Assembly (NCBI GenBank): GCA_013202315.1
Contig: JABMRZ010000369.1
Span: 1-13,638 of the forward strand
From: Candidatus Tariuqbacter arcticus
GTDB lineage: Bacteria; Electryoneota; Tariuqbacteria; Tariuqbacterales; Tariuqbacteraceae
DNA length: 13,638 nucleotides
Reading direction: 5' to 3'
Part shown: positions 1 through 7,600 of the stretch, one piece after another
Layout: each line of letters begins with the position of its first letter
How positions within the stretch are numbered: the stretch's first letter is position 1
The notes under the pieces: model-generated
Seen by the model: the letters and a program-made list of their open reading frames with translations, nothing else
What the model was told of the DNA's origin: nothing
The model's database searches: none
Position numbers and translations under genes: made by a program

Positions 1-13
1 TCATAAAATCTTC

Positions 14-32
14 ATTCCGGCTTGTCCGGAAT
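14..32. repeat. Short palindrome, right-end motif of the dispersed repeat family
   Basis: A perfect 7-base stem (ATTCCGG / CCGGAAT) surrounds the loop CTTGT. The same core TTCCGGCTTGTCCGG recurs at 4213-4227, and with one change at 10259-10273, where it forms the right end of longer repeats. No T-run follows, so it is not read as a terminator. It may be the end of an element that begins before the window. Confidence 0.6.
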
Positions 33-59
33 CTTTCTCCTTGTTTTTCATAAATATTG

Positions 60-79
60 ATTCCCGCTTTCGCGGGAAT
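60..79. repeat. Intergenic palindrome (ATTCCCGC / GCGGGAAT)
   Basis: A perfect 8-base stem with the 4-base loop TTTC. Palindromes of this ATTCCC...GGGAAT type are scattered in the intergenic DNA of many bacteria as REP-like repeats. No T-run follows. It is the only copy seen in this window, so calling it a repeat rests on general knowledge of such sequences. Confidence 0.5.
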
Positions 80-105
80 GACAGCTACTTTACCGTAAAA
101 TCTTT

Positions 106-216
106 ATGAAAATCGCTATATCTGATGTTTCGGGTGTGGAAGCTATGTTACTAATAGGAAAACCGGTAAAGATTCTTAAGCATCATCATTTTACTGTGGG
201 AGATATTGAGAAATAG
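106..216 (+). pseudogene. 36-codon ORF, possible C-terminal remnant of a glycosyl/glycerophosphotransferase
   Basis: An ATG-started frame encodes 36 residues beginning MKIAISDVSGVEAMLLIGKP and ending in VGDIEK before TAG at 214-216. The pattern SDVSGV...EAMLL.GKPV resembles the nucleotide-binding end of GT-B-type enzymes such as CDP-glycerol glycerophosphotransferases or UDP-GlcNAc 2-epimerases (D-x-SG...E...L-x-KPV). It lacks a Shine-Dalgarno sequence, the frame is closed by a stop at 79-81, and intergenic palindromes lie just upstream. I therefore infer a decayed gene end rather than a small gene. A chance ORF remains possible. Confidence 0.35.
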
Positions 217-234
217 GATAAATATGACTATAAT
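206..234 (+). promoter_or_regulatory. Sigma70-type promoter for the 286-3876 operon
   Basis: A -35 box TTGAGA (206-211, one mismatch to TTGACA), a 17-base spacer and a perfect -10 box TATAAT (229-234) lie in the intergenic gap. Transcription would start near 241, about 45 bases before the first gene. The -35 box overlaps the last codons of the remnant at 106-216. This is the best promoter match noticed in the window. Confidence 0.6.
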
Positions 235-285
235 ACATTTTTAATTCGGGAACAGTATTCTGTTTAGAAAAATTGAAGATTACAA

Positions 286-1281
286 TTGACCGATAATAGA
301 GTATTCACTGTCATCCGCTATACGCCGGAATTTCGATCGGACTGGGAGGATTTCTTAACCTCATCGTCCAACGGGACGATTTTCCATTCCCTGCGGTTTT
401 TCCGATACCACTTACTTGACAGGTTCAAGCATCATCATTTGATATTCCGGCTGCGGGGAAAAATTCGAGCGGTTTTCACCGGCGCCGATATCGCTGGCGC
501 TGGGGGATTGGAGCTGCGTTCGCATCCCGGGGCTTCCTATGGCGGGTTCGTCATTAGAAATAAAGCGGATTTTGAGGATTACTATGGAATGGTCGAGGCG
601 CTGGTGGAATATGCGAAATCGTGCGGATTCAAAGCCATTCGATTGACGCAGACGCCTTTGATTTACCACCAGCGCCCTCATCAGGGAATAGAATTCGCCT
701 TGAGAAGTCACGGCTTTGAAATTGAACGGTGCGAATTAACCCAATCGGTGGATTTAACCGCGCTGCAAGGCAATGTCATCGATTCACTGACGGATAAGAC
801 TCGAAACGCTTTCCGTCAGTCCGTTCGAAAAGGGCTTAAATACGAAGAAGGGGTGGAACTCAGCCGAGTGAATCTGACGGATTTTCATCGAATATTGATG
901 GAAAATCGTGAGTCTTTGGGAGTGACTCCGACTCATACATTTGATGAACTGGTGAAGCTTTCCGAAATCATTCCTGAATATCTGCACCTTTCATTCGTCA
1001 GTTATGAATCCCAACGGGTGGGGGGACTGCTGCATTTCATCTGCAATGCGCGAGTGGCGCTGTTGTTTTATGTATGTCATTTGCGGGAATATCAGGATTT
1101 GAAGCCGGTTCCTTTCATTTTAACCAAAACTGTGGAATGGGCGCGGAGTCAAGGTTTCCGGGAGCTCGATTTCGGGATATCCACCGTCGATGGTGTGCCG
1201 AACCGTGGGCTTCTGAAATTCAAAGAGAATTTCACCGCGCGTCCGTTCCTGCGAAATACATATCGCATTACACTGGAGTGA
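286..1281 (+). CDS. FemAB-like / GNAT-fold acyltransferase (BioF2-like)
   Basis: A 331-residue soluble protein with no signal peptide. Its layout fits the FemAB-like (Acetyltransf_6) group, whose members transfer acyl or aminoacyl groups to sugars or peptides and often sit in exopolysaccharide loci. The N-terminal half carries F-H-S-x-R-F-F-R-Y (33-41) and a glycine-rich block with YGGFVIRNK (85-93). A basic helix KTRNAFRQSVRKGL (171-184) matches the 'RRxxRKAxKxGL' element of the family. The second GNAT lobe ends with ELDFGIST...GLLKFKENF (293-316), typical of the family's final strand. The start is TTG at 286: the frame is closed by TGA at 274-276 and no other start codon occurs before residue 101. 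No clear Shine-Dalgarno sequence is visible. The stop lies 3 bases before the next gene, so the two are co-transcribed. The substrate is unknown, but the neighbours suggest a glycan or lipid-linked sugar. Confidence 0.75.
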   Translation: MTDNRVFTVIRYTPEFRSDWEDFLTSSSNGTIFHSLRFFRYHLLDRFKHHHLIFRLRGKIRAVFTGADIAGAGGLELRSHPGASYGGFVIRNKADFEDYYGMVEALVEYAKSCGFKAIRLTQTPLIYHQRPHQGIEFALRSHGFEIERCELTQSVDLTALQGNVIDSLTDKTRNAFRQSVRKGLKYEEGVELSRVNLTDFHRILMENRESLGVTPTHTFDELVKLSEIIPEYLHLSFVSYESQRVGGLLHFICNARVALLFYVCHLREYQDLKPVPFILTKTVEWARSQGFRELDFGISTVDGVPNRGLLKFKENFTARPFLRNTYRITLE

Positions 1282-1284
1282 ATT

Positions 1285-2655
1285 ATGCTGTTTTCCACCG
1301 ATAAGGAAGTGTACCGGGGAACGAAGACCCTGGAATATATGCTGAAGACTTTGTATGTGATGGTTCTGTTTTTAGTTGGTATGGGGATATTATTGAAATT
1401 AATCGGCGGTCCGGAGGAGAGGGTAGGTCTGCGGCGGTTTCCCTATCCCTACCATGCAGGTTTGGCGATTTCCAACGATATTCGGGGAACGGACAGTATG
1501 GAAGAATTCCTCGCCATCCAAAGATATTTATGCACCGAGGAATCGACACCTTGGGGGATGGGGCTTGGACTGGAAGCGGGAAACAGCTTTTGGTTTTGCG
1601 ATAATACTGGACAATCCACCTTCACTGTTTTCGATTCAACTGGGGAATTGAACGAAGAGAGCGCGGTGGTCATCGTCGATTTCATCCAGGCGGGATACAT
1701 CGATGCGCTGAATACATACGGCGGCTTTGGGGAAGGGGATTTTCAGCCGGCGATGGCGGATAAGGGACTGGAATTCTTTAACGAACACGACTTAGCGGTT
1801 CCTATTTGGGCGAATAGTGAGGAGGAGGAAGATTTTCAATGCATCGGCAGAATGACCAATCAATTGGGGGATAATCCCGAATCCGCCCTTTACCATGCGT
1901 ATCTGCTGCCGCATTTCGGAATTAAATATGTTGAATTAGGCGGTTATACCAATGTGGTTGGTCAGGAGGCGGTTTCCAACATCAAGCGGTGGTTCAAGAA
2001 GGCGTATGAATTCATAATTTCGGTATGGCGTTCCACCAAGGCACGGAAGCTCGATTTGGATTGGAATAACCGCTTGATAAATCCCCACTACCTCGATGAC
2101 GGTCAAATGTTCCTGCGCTTCAAACGGTTCATCAATATCCAGGGGCATACTTCTTTCGCTGAGTTGGATGTGAATTACACCGCCCGGCAGTTGGACGGTG
2201 AAATTCTTGACCGGCTGACACAGTTGGAAGGATATATGGTGGTTTACACCCGCTTGGGGGGGAACGAATCGTATTCGGAATGGATGCCTGAAGACGCCCG
2301 GAAAGCGCTGCGCGGTCTGGCGAACCGGTTCCGCGGGGGACGGATATTGGTGACAACAACATCGCGGCTGCTCGATTATTACATTGTCCATCGCTTCCTC
2401 GATTGGGATTGGCACAAGGAAGCAGGAGAATATGTTATCAACATCAACGGCTTAAACACACCAATCGAAGTGGATTTTAAGCTCACAGAAGAAATACTGC
2501 AGGGACTGACATTTTACACACCCAACCCTGAAATCACCCGTATATTCTTTCAGGGGGAGATTGTAAGCGCTTTGGACATCAACAATCCTGATGAAAACGA
2601 AGCGGGCTCGGTTTCCATCCCCTGGCGATGGCTGACTTTTCCGGAAGGATATTAG
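1285..2655 (+). CDS. Membrane-anchored polysaccharide deacetylase-like protein, possibly catalytically altered
   Basis: A 456-residue protein with one N-terminal membrane segment (about residues 20-40), the remainder predicted outside the cytoplasm. The block PYPYHAGLAISNDIRGT (53-69) resembles the first motif of NodB-type esterase barrels. GDNPESALYHAYLLPHFGIKY (195-215) and YMVVYTRLGG (317-326), followed by a helix and GGRILVTTTSRLL (351-363), also look like strands of that fold. From memory of related uncharacterised proteins, the usual histidine-bearing positions read here NTYGGF (143-148), WANSEEEE (175-182) and YTR (321-323), so metal binding or catalysis may be lost. The family assignment is inference. 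GGAG (1275-1278) lies 6 bases before the ATG, and the gene begins 3 bases after its neighbour. Its position between an acyltransferase and a GT-C enzyme supports an envelope-glycan role. Confidence 0.5.
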   Translation: MLFSTDKEVYRGTKTLEYMLKTLYVMVLFLVGMGILLKLIGGPEERVGLRRFPYPYHAGLAISNDIRGTDSMEEFLAIQRYLCTEESTPWGMGLGLEAGNSFWFCDNTGQSTFTVFDSTGELNEESAVVIVDFIQAGYIDALNTYGGFGEGDFQPAMADKGLEFFNEHDLAVPIWANSEEEEDFQCIGRMTNQLGDNPESALYHAYLLPHFGIKYVELGGYTNVVGQEAVSNIKRWFKKAYEFIISVWRSTKARKLDLDWNNRLINPHYLDDGQMFLRFKRFINIQGHTSFAELDVNYTARQLDGEILDRLTQLEGYMVVYTRLGGNESYSEWMPEDARKALRGLANRFRGGRILVTTTSRLLDYYIVHRFLDWDWHKEAGEYVININGLNTPIEVDFKLTEEILQGLTFYTPNPEITRIFFQGEIVSALDINNPDENEAGSVSIPWRWLTFPEGY

Positions 2656-2664
2656 AGAGGTACG

Positions 2665-3876
2665 ATGAACATCGGCTGGCGGATAATCGGATTCGCATTC
2701 GTTTTACGGCTGCTGTTTTTGATTGGGGTTCCGGTGGAGGAAACACGCGAGCCCCATATTCTAAGCGCCTTCAACGATGAAAGGGCGCATTTCAATTATG
2801 TGCTTCAGATGGCGGAGACGAACAAACGCCCCATTCAAACGCATTCCATCAATGAATCTTACCCGTTAGGCGTCTACGATTTCGAATACTATCAATCGCC
2901 GTTGTGGTATAAGCTGGCGGGGATGGTTTATTCGGTTCTCCCGCACCCCTTGAAAGACATCAGAGCGGTCAGGTTTTTCAATATACTGCTCGGATTGATG
3001 ACTATTTTAACTATCGGCGGGACGATGTTGATGTTTTCTACGCGGCTCAGCGCCGCTTCGATGGTGTTCCTGTCGATTCTCGGTTCCAACGCCCTGTTCA
3101 ATTCGACCGTCACCAACGATAGTATGCTCTGGCTGACCGCTTCGCTGGTGGTCTATTATGGATTATCGCTTATGAATAGCTGGAATTGGAAGAACCTATT
3201 GGGGTTGACCTTGTGCTTCAGCGCGGCGATTTGGACTAAGATGTCGGGACTGATCTTGCTTCCGGCGGTGGTCTACGCGCTGTACCTTAGCTGCCCGGGG
3301 AGGAATACTTGGTCGCGGGCGGTTATAGCGGCGGTTTGGTCGGTGTTTTCGCTTTTACTGACGATTCCGCTGTTCGTTCAGAACCATTTATATTATGGGA
3401 CGATATTTCCGATGTCGGTCGGTTCGGGACCGGCTCGGAATATATTGGAAGGTTTGGCTCCGAAGAAGCTCTATTTAACGGTCAATTATTTAGTTCATTC
3501 GTTCTATTTTCCTTTTGAAAATTATTGGCTGGGCGCACTTCAAGCGGCGATTTTTCTAATGATGGGAATTGTCAGTTTAGTGTTGATTTACTTGGGATGC
3601 AGGCATTTTACTGAAATTATTTTAAAAGGGTCGGATTGGGAGAAGAGGAGAATTATTTTCCTGGGGTTAACTCTAATTTGTGCGGTAGGCGGGCTGCTGT
3701 TGATGATATTCCGATATAATCAGACCGAAGCTCGACACGCCTTGGTGGCATTGCCCGCTGTCACTTTTCTACTATTGAAAGGGGGCGAATCTGTTCTGGG
3801 CAGGTATCGGGGGCGGCTGGCGATTTGTGCGGCGCTGTTTCCTGCGATTCCGTATTTGCTGTTTGTGGCGCATTAG
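2665..3876 (+). CDS. GT-C membrane glycosyltransferase (GT39 / PMT_2-like)
   Basis: A 403-residue polytopic membrane protein. Hydrophobic segments are visible near residues 8-22, 105-124, 130-147, 156-170, 180-208, 219-237, 288-311, 331-348, 358-371 and 385-402. The first periplasmic loop carries NDERAHFNYV (37-46), matching the acidic-plus-histidine motif of GT-C enzymes, then YYQSPLWY (75-82), like the 'H-x-P-L-Y' motif of PMT_2/ArnT-type transferases. QTEARHALVALPA (353-365) fits the late 'R...P' motif. Such enzymes move a sugar from a polyprenyl-phosphate donor to lipid, protein or glycan outside the inner membrane. It is somewhat shorter than typical members (about 450-550 residues). GAGG (2657-2660) precedes the ATG, and only 9 bases separate it from the previous gene, making it the third gene of the operon. 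Donor and acceptor cannot be told from sequence. Confidence 0.75.
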   Translation: MNIGWRIIGFAFVLRLLFLIGVPVEETREPHILSAFNDERAHFNYVLQMAETNKRPIQTHSINESYPLGVYDFEYYQSPLWYKLAGMVYSVLPHPLKDIRAVRFFNILLGLMTILTIGGTMLMFSTRLSAASMVFLSILGSNALFNSTVTNDSMLWLTASLVVYYGLSLMNSWNWKNLLGLTLCFSAAIWTKMSGLILLPAVVYALYLSCPGRNTWSRAVIAAVWSVFSLLLTIPLFVQNHLYYGTIFPMSVGSGPARNILEGLAPKKLYLTVNYLVHSFYFPFENYWLGALQAAIFLMMGIVSLVLIYLGCRHFTEIILKGSDWEKRRIIFLGLTLICAVGGLLLMIFRYNQTEARHALVALPAVTFLLLKGGESVLGRYRGRLAICAALFPAIPYLLFVAH

Positions 3877-3931
3877 GCGCTTATTATGCTGACATCGATA
3901 AGAAATTGTCAATATGAATAATATGAAAATA

Positions 3932-3955
3932 GTGTGAAAGTATGAAAGTGTGAAA
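3932..3955. repeat. 8-base tandem repeat, three copies
   Basis: GTGTGAAA, GTATGAAA and GTGTGAAA stand head to tail, with one base differing in the middle copy. The repeat lies 56 bases after the glycosyltransferase stop codon. It could vary by slippage, but nothing nearby shows a function. Confidence 0.6.
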
Positions 3956-4102
3956 GAAAATACATTCGCAGTAATCATAAACGAACCAATGGCCAATGAC
4001 AAAATCAGCTGTCCCGCAGGGGCAACCTCTTCCGGGCGAAGTCTCGGACGAGGCGTAGCGCCAAAATTCTGAAATTCTTGTTTTTTCTGGCAGAAAACAG
4101 TT

Positions 4103-4233
4103 ATAAATATCGAATATCGAACAAGGAATGTCGAGGAATAGTGAATTCGATAACTTGTCCCGAGACTTCGGGATTCGGTGTTCCTTGTTCATTATTCAGT
4201 ATTCATTTTTAGTTCCGGCTTGTCCGGGTTAGG
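4103..4233 (+). repeat. Dispersed palindromic repeat, copy A (MITE/REP-like)
   Basis: About 131 bases. A left arm (4103-4128) and a right arm (4181-4206) are inverted repeats, pairing at 21 of 26 positions with a perfect 10-base inner block (GAACAAGGAA / TTCCTTGTTC). Between them lies a 6-base hairpin TCCCGA-GACT-TCGGGA (4158-4173), and after them the palindromic tail TTCCGGCTTGTCCGG (4213-4227). Copy C aligns without gaps over about 90 bases, and copy B matches the right half. No transposase is encoded. The strand marks the orientation shared by all three copies. Confidence 0.7.
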
Positions 4234-4411
4234 GTATAAATATGAAGCCCCCCGGGTGAATATGCGTAATTGCGCTTGATAAAATAATGAATTCCCGGTT
4301 TGAATGACCTGTTTCAACTCTCAGTTAAATTTACAAGTCGATAAACATTAGTAAGTTGTGAAATTAAGTTTGAGGAAGTGAAATTATTAATGAAAATTTA
4401 TCGTACTATGC

Positions 4412-4439
4412 TTGACTTTTAATCATTAAATCGTAAAAT
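4412..4439 (+). promoter_or_regulatory. Candidate promoter for the 1112-residue protein gene
   Basis: TTGACT (4412-4417), a 16-base spacer and TAAAAT (4434-4439) give a fair sigma70-type match in very AT-rich DNA. The leader to the start at 4640 would be about 195 bases. AT-rich DNA yields such matches by chance, so this is weaker than the promoter at 206-234. Confidence 0.35.
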
Positions 4440-4478
4440 TAGATAAATTTCAACTTATCAAATCATAAATCGCCCGAT

Positions 4479-4631
4479 ATGTTCGTCGAAGAATCGATGA
4501 TTCGCATTGATATCAGCTCCTTAAGCGTAAAACGCCGTTATCATCATTCCCTTGTTTCTTACCTCGATTGGCTGACCGTTCTTCAAACAATAGAAAGGGC
4601 GATTAACTTTCATTCAAATCCTATAATATAG
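4479..4631 (+). CDS. Weak 50-codon ORF in the leader of the next gene
   Basis: An ATG frame of 50 codons (beginning MFVEESMIRIDISS) ends at TAG 4629-4631. Its stop overlaps the AGGAGG ribosome-binding site (4630-4635) of the following gene. It has no Shine-Dalgarno sequence of its own, no recognisable family and no signal peptide. The placement would allow translational coupling or a leader-peptide role, but a chance frame in AT-rich DNA is at least as likely. Confidence 0.15.
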   Translation: MFVEESMIRIDISSLSVKRRYHHSLVSYLDWLTVLQTIERAINFHSNPII

Positions 4632-4635
4632 GAGG
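4630..4635 (+). promoter_or_regulatory. Perfect AGGAGG ribosome-binding site
   Basis: AGGAGG lies 4 bases before the ATG at 4640 and fixes that start. It is the strongest ribosome-binding site in the window and contrasts with the genes at 10351, 11104 and 12612, which show none. High translation of the secreted protein is inferred. Confidence 0.8.
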
Positions 4636-4639
4636 AATA

Positions 4640-7600
4640 ATGAAAAGGTTAATAATCATTTCTCTCCTCTTAACTTTTTCAGCATTCTTAACCGCCAATG
4701 CGGCGGTCATAATCAATGAGCTGTATTACGATCATCCCGTAGGTGATACCGGCCATGAATTCCTCGAACTATACAACAACGTCGCCGAAGATGTCGACCT
4801 CACTGGGTGGCAAGTTCAGTGGGGAGGAACCGATTTTTATTATGGCACTTGGGATTTCCCTGCTGGAACAATCATTGCCGCTGGGGATTATCTGCTCCTC
4901 GGCGGTGAATTCACCGAAGCCGATTTCGGAGTAGTTCCCGACCATATCTATAACTTCGGCTTCCAGAACGGCGGTACCGCCACCGACGGCGTGCGCATCA
5001 CCGATGAAGTCATCAATCCCACCGACCCCTATTATGACACCAACCTCTACGATGAACCCAATTCCAACAACCTTCGCGGCGACGACGCCGACCCCGGGCT
5101 GGAATTATGCCCCGACGTTGACGCCGGGCACAGTTTGGAAAGGGTGGTGGTCGGCGTTGACAACAACTTAGCCGCCGACTGGTTCGACAATGATGCCCCT
5201 ACTCCCACTCGCAGCGCGACCGCCGTTCCCCCGGTGATTCACTGGACGATGAACTATCCGGAAATCATCGCCCCTTTTGAAGAAGTGGCGGTGATGGACT
5301 CTGTTACCGATGATGGGACAATTGTCAGCGGCACAGTCTATTACTCGGTTAACGGGGTTGATTGGAACACGGACGATATGGCGTATGATATCGACCTTGG
5401 CTGGTGGGTCGGATGGGTTGCCGCTCAAACCGCCGGAACCGAAGTGTGGTATTATGTTTCCGCCACCGATAATGACGGACTGACAACCTTAGATCCTCCC
5501 GATGCGCCCGCAAGCTATTATACCTACACGGTTGACGACCTGGTCTTAAGCCCCACCATCGCCGAAATCCGGGTGAACGACCCCGATTTGATGCCGCTGT
5601 ATATGGACAGTCTTTTCATCATCGAAGGCATCGTTACCTGCACCAACGAGTACGGCATAGCGGGTCCGGCATACATTCAGGACGCCACCGCAGGTTTAGC
5701 GGTCTACAATGCGAATTGGTTCGAAAGCCTGCATATAGAAATCGGCGATTGCGTTCGGGTATACGGATGGATGGGATTCTACAATGGTTTGACTGAATTG
5801 GTCGCTGAGCCTGATACCGGTGACCCTAACCCGTCTGTGGTATGGCTGGGCGACGGCGTTCCGGTGGAAGCTGAAGTCATCGTTCCCACCCAGATGGGGG
5901 AGGACTATGAAGGTGAACTGATAATGTTCCCGGATGCGGTTATCCTCGGTTCAGGGAATTTCCCCTTGACCAGCAACGCCACTTATAATGTGGTAGTAGG
6001 TTCGGATACCGCCACTATGTATATCGACAAGGATACAGACATCGCCGGGATGCCGATTCCGACCGGGACGGTCAACATCACTGGGATACACGGCCAATTC
6101 GATGACTATACCGCTCCTTATGACGGCGGTTATCAGATTATCCCTAGGATGTATTCCGATTTTGAAACCACCGGCGACCCCCCGCCCTTCATCGGCGATG
6201 TAACTCAAGAGCCGCAGGTAGTAACTCCCGAAGACGAAGTCAACATCACCGCTTTGATTTACGATAACAGCGGACTGCTGGCAACGGAATTGTGGTATCA
6301 AATCACCGTCGATGAATGGGTGATGACCGAGCTGTTCGACGACGGTCTGCACGGCGACGGGGCGGCGGGAGATTCGGTCTTCGGAGCTTACATTCCGGCT
6401 CAAGTCGAAGGGGCAACCGTCGAATACTATCTGTATGCGGAAGACGATGCGAATCAGGTAACTCTCAATCCGGTGGAAGGCGCGGCGAATCCCTTCTCAT
6501 ACACTGTCACCACACCAGGAGTCATCACCTCGATTATTGAAGTGCGTGAGATCGACGAGAATTTCTATCCGGTGAATTATGGCAATCTTTACACCGTTTG
6601 CGGAATAATAACCGCCGGAAGCGAATTCGGTTCTTCGGGAACGGCATTCCTGCAGGATGAAACGGCGGGGATCGCTTTTTACGATTACCTGGTCACCACC
6701 AGCGGAATGGCTATCGGCGACAGTGTGGAATTGACGGGATATGTCGATTTCTACTATGGGCTCATCCAATTGGCGGATGAACCCTATCCGGGCACCGGCG
6801 AACCGTCCATCACCATCCTTTCCAGCGGCAACGATGTTACTTACGCCACTGTTGCCGGTTCCGATTTAGGTGAAACCTATGAAGGACAGCTGGTCAAGAT
6901 CAATGATGTCCAATTCATAGATACAGGCACATTCAGCGGCAGTACCAATTATACAGTCGCTGCCGATGGAGATACTTTCACCATCAGAATCGACACCGAC
7001 ACCAATATTCCCGGAAATGCAATTCCGACGGAGCCGGTAGACATCATCGGATGCCTCGGGCAGTATGACAGTTCTTCGCCCTATGATGAAGGGTATCAAT
7101 TGATGCCCCGGTTTATGGACGATTTCCTGGAACCCGCCGTAGTCACGCCGATTGCGACGGTTCGGGAGAATGACCCGGACGGCTCCCCGGTCAATATCGA
7201 TCAGATGTTCACCATCGAAGGTTTGATAACCGTATCCCAGCAATTCAGCTCGCCGACTTATTCCGGTCCTGCCCATATGCAGGATGCAACCGGCGGCATC
7301 GCTTTATACGATTCACCGGTGACAATGTTCGGTGAAATCGGCGATATGGTCAGGATTACCGGATGGGTCGGATTCTACAGCGGATTGACTCAGATGGTGG
7401 ATGAACCGGGAACGGGAACAGCGCCGACGGTGGAAATACTTTCCAGCGGCAATCCGGTCGAAGCGGCGGCAATCACACCTGGCGATATAGGTGAAGACAC
7501 CGAAGCGGAATTGGTGGTAATTGGAAATTGTGCATTTATTGATACAGGAACTTTCTCCGGAAACACCAATTACGATGTCGTCTGCGGAGCGGACACCTTC

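Larger units (their letters stand above)
3877..4639. other. 763-base intergenic region with repeats, no confident gene
   Basis: AT-rich gap between the glycan operon and the 1112-residue protein gene. It contains a tandem octamer (3932-3955), a GC-richer segment at 4016-4072 with an inverted match (GAAGTCTCGG) to the hairpin at 4158-4173, dispersed repeat copy A (4103-4233), a promoter candidate (4412-4439) and a weak 50-codon ORF (4479-4631). No terminator with a T-run was found after 3876 and no known RNA motif was recognised. The longest minus-strand frame here (3884-4192) runs through the repeats and looks non-coding. Confidence 0.7.

Noticed and set aside
178..440. Identical 14-base AAGCATCATCATTT at 178-191 and 427-440
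   Set aside because: Both encode Lys-His-His-His in frame by low-complexity CAT runs. Flanking sequence shows no further similarity, so chance is the simplest reading.
3867..3880. Short GGCGC...GGCGC hairpin at the end of the glycosyltransferase gene as a terminator
   Set aside because: The stem is short, overlaps the stop codon and has no following T-run.
3884..4192. Minus-strand frame of 102 codons in the 763-base gap
   Set aside because: It is built from dispersed repeat copy A and neighbouring palindromic DNA and has no ribosome-binding site or recognisable domain.
4622..4627. Perfect TATAAT just before the 1112-residue protein gene
   Set aside because: No -35-like hexamer lies 16-18 bases upstream, and the transcript would start at or inside the ribosome-binding site.
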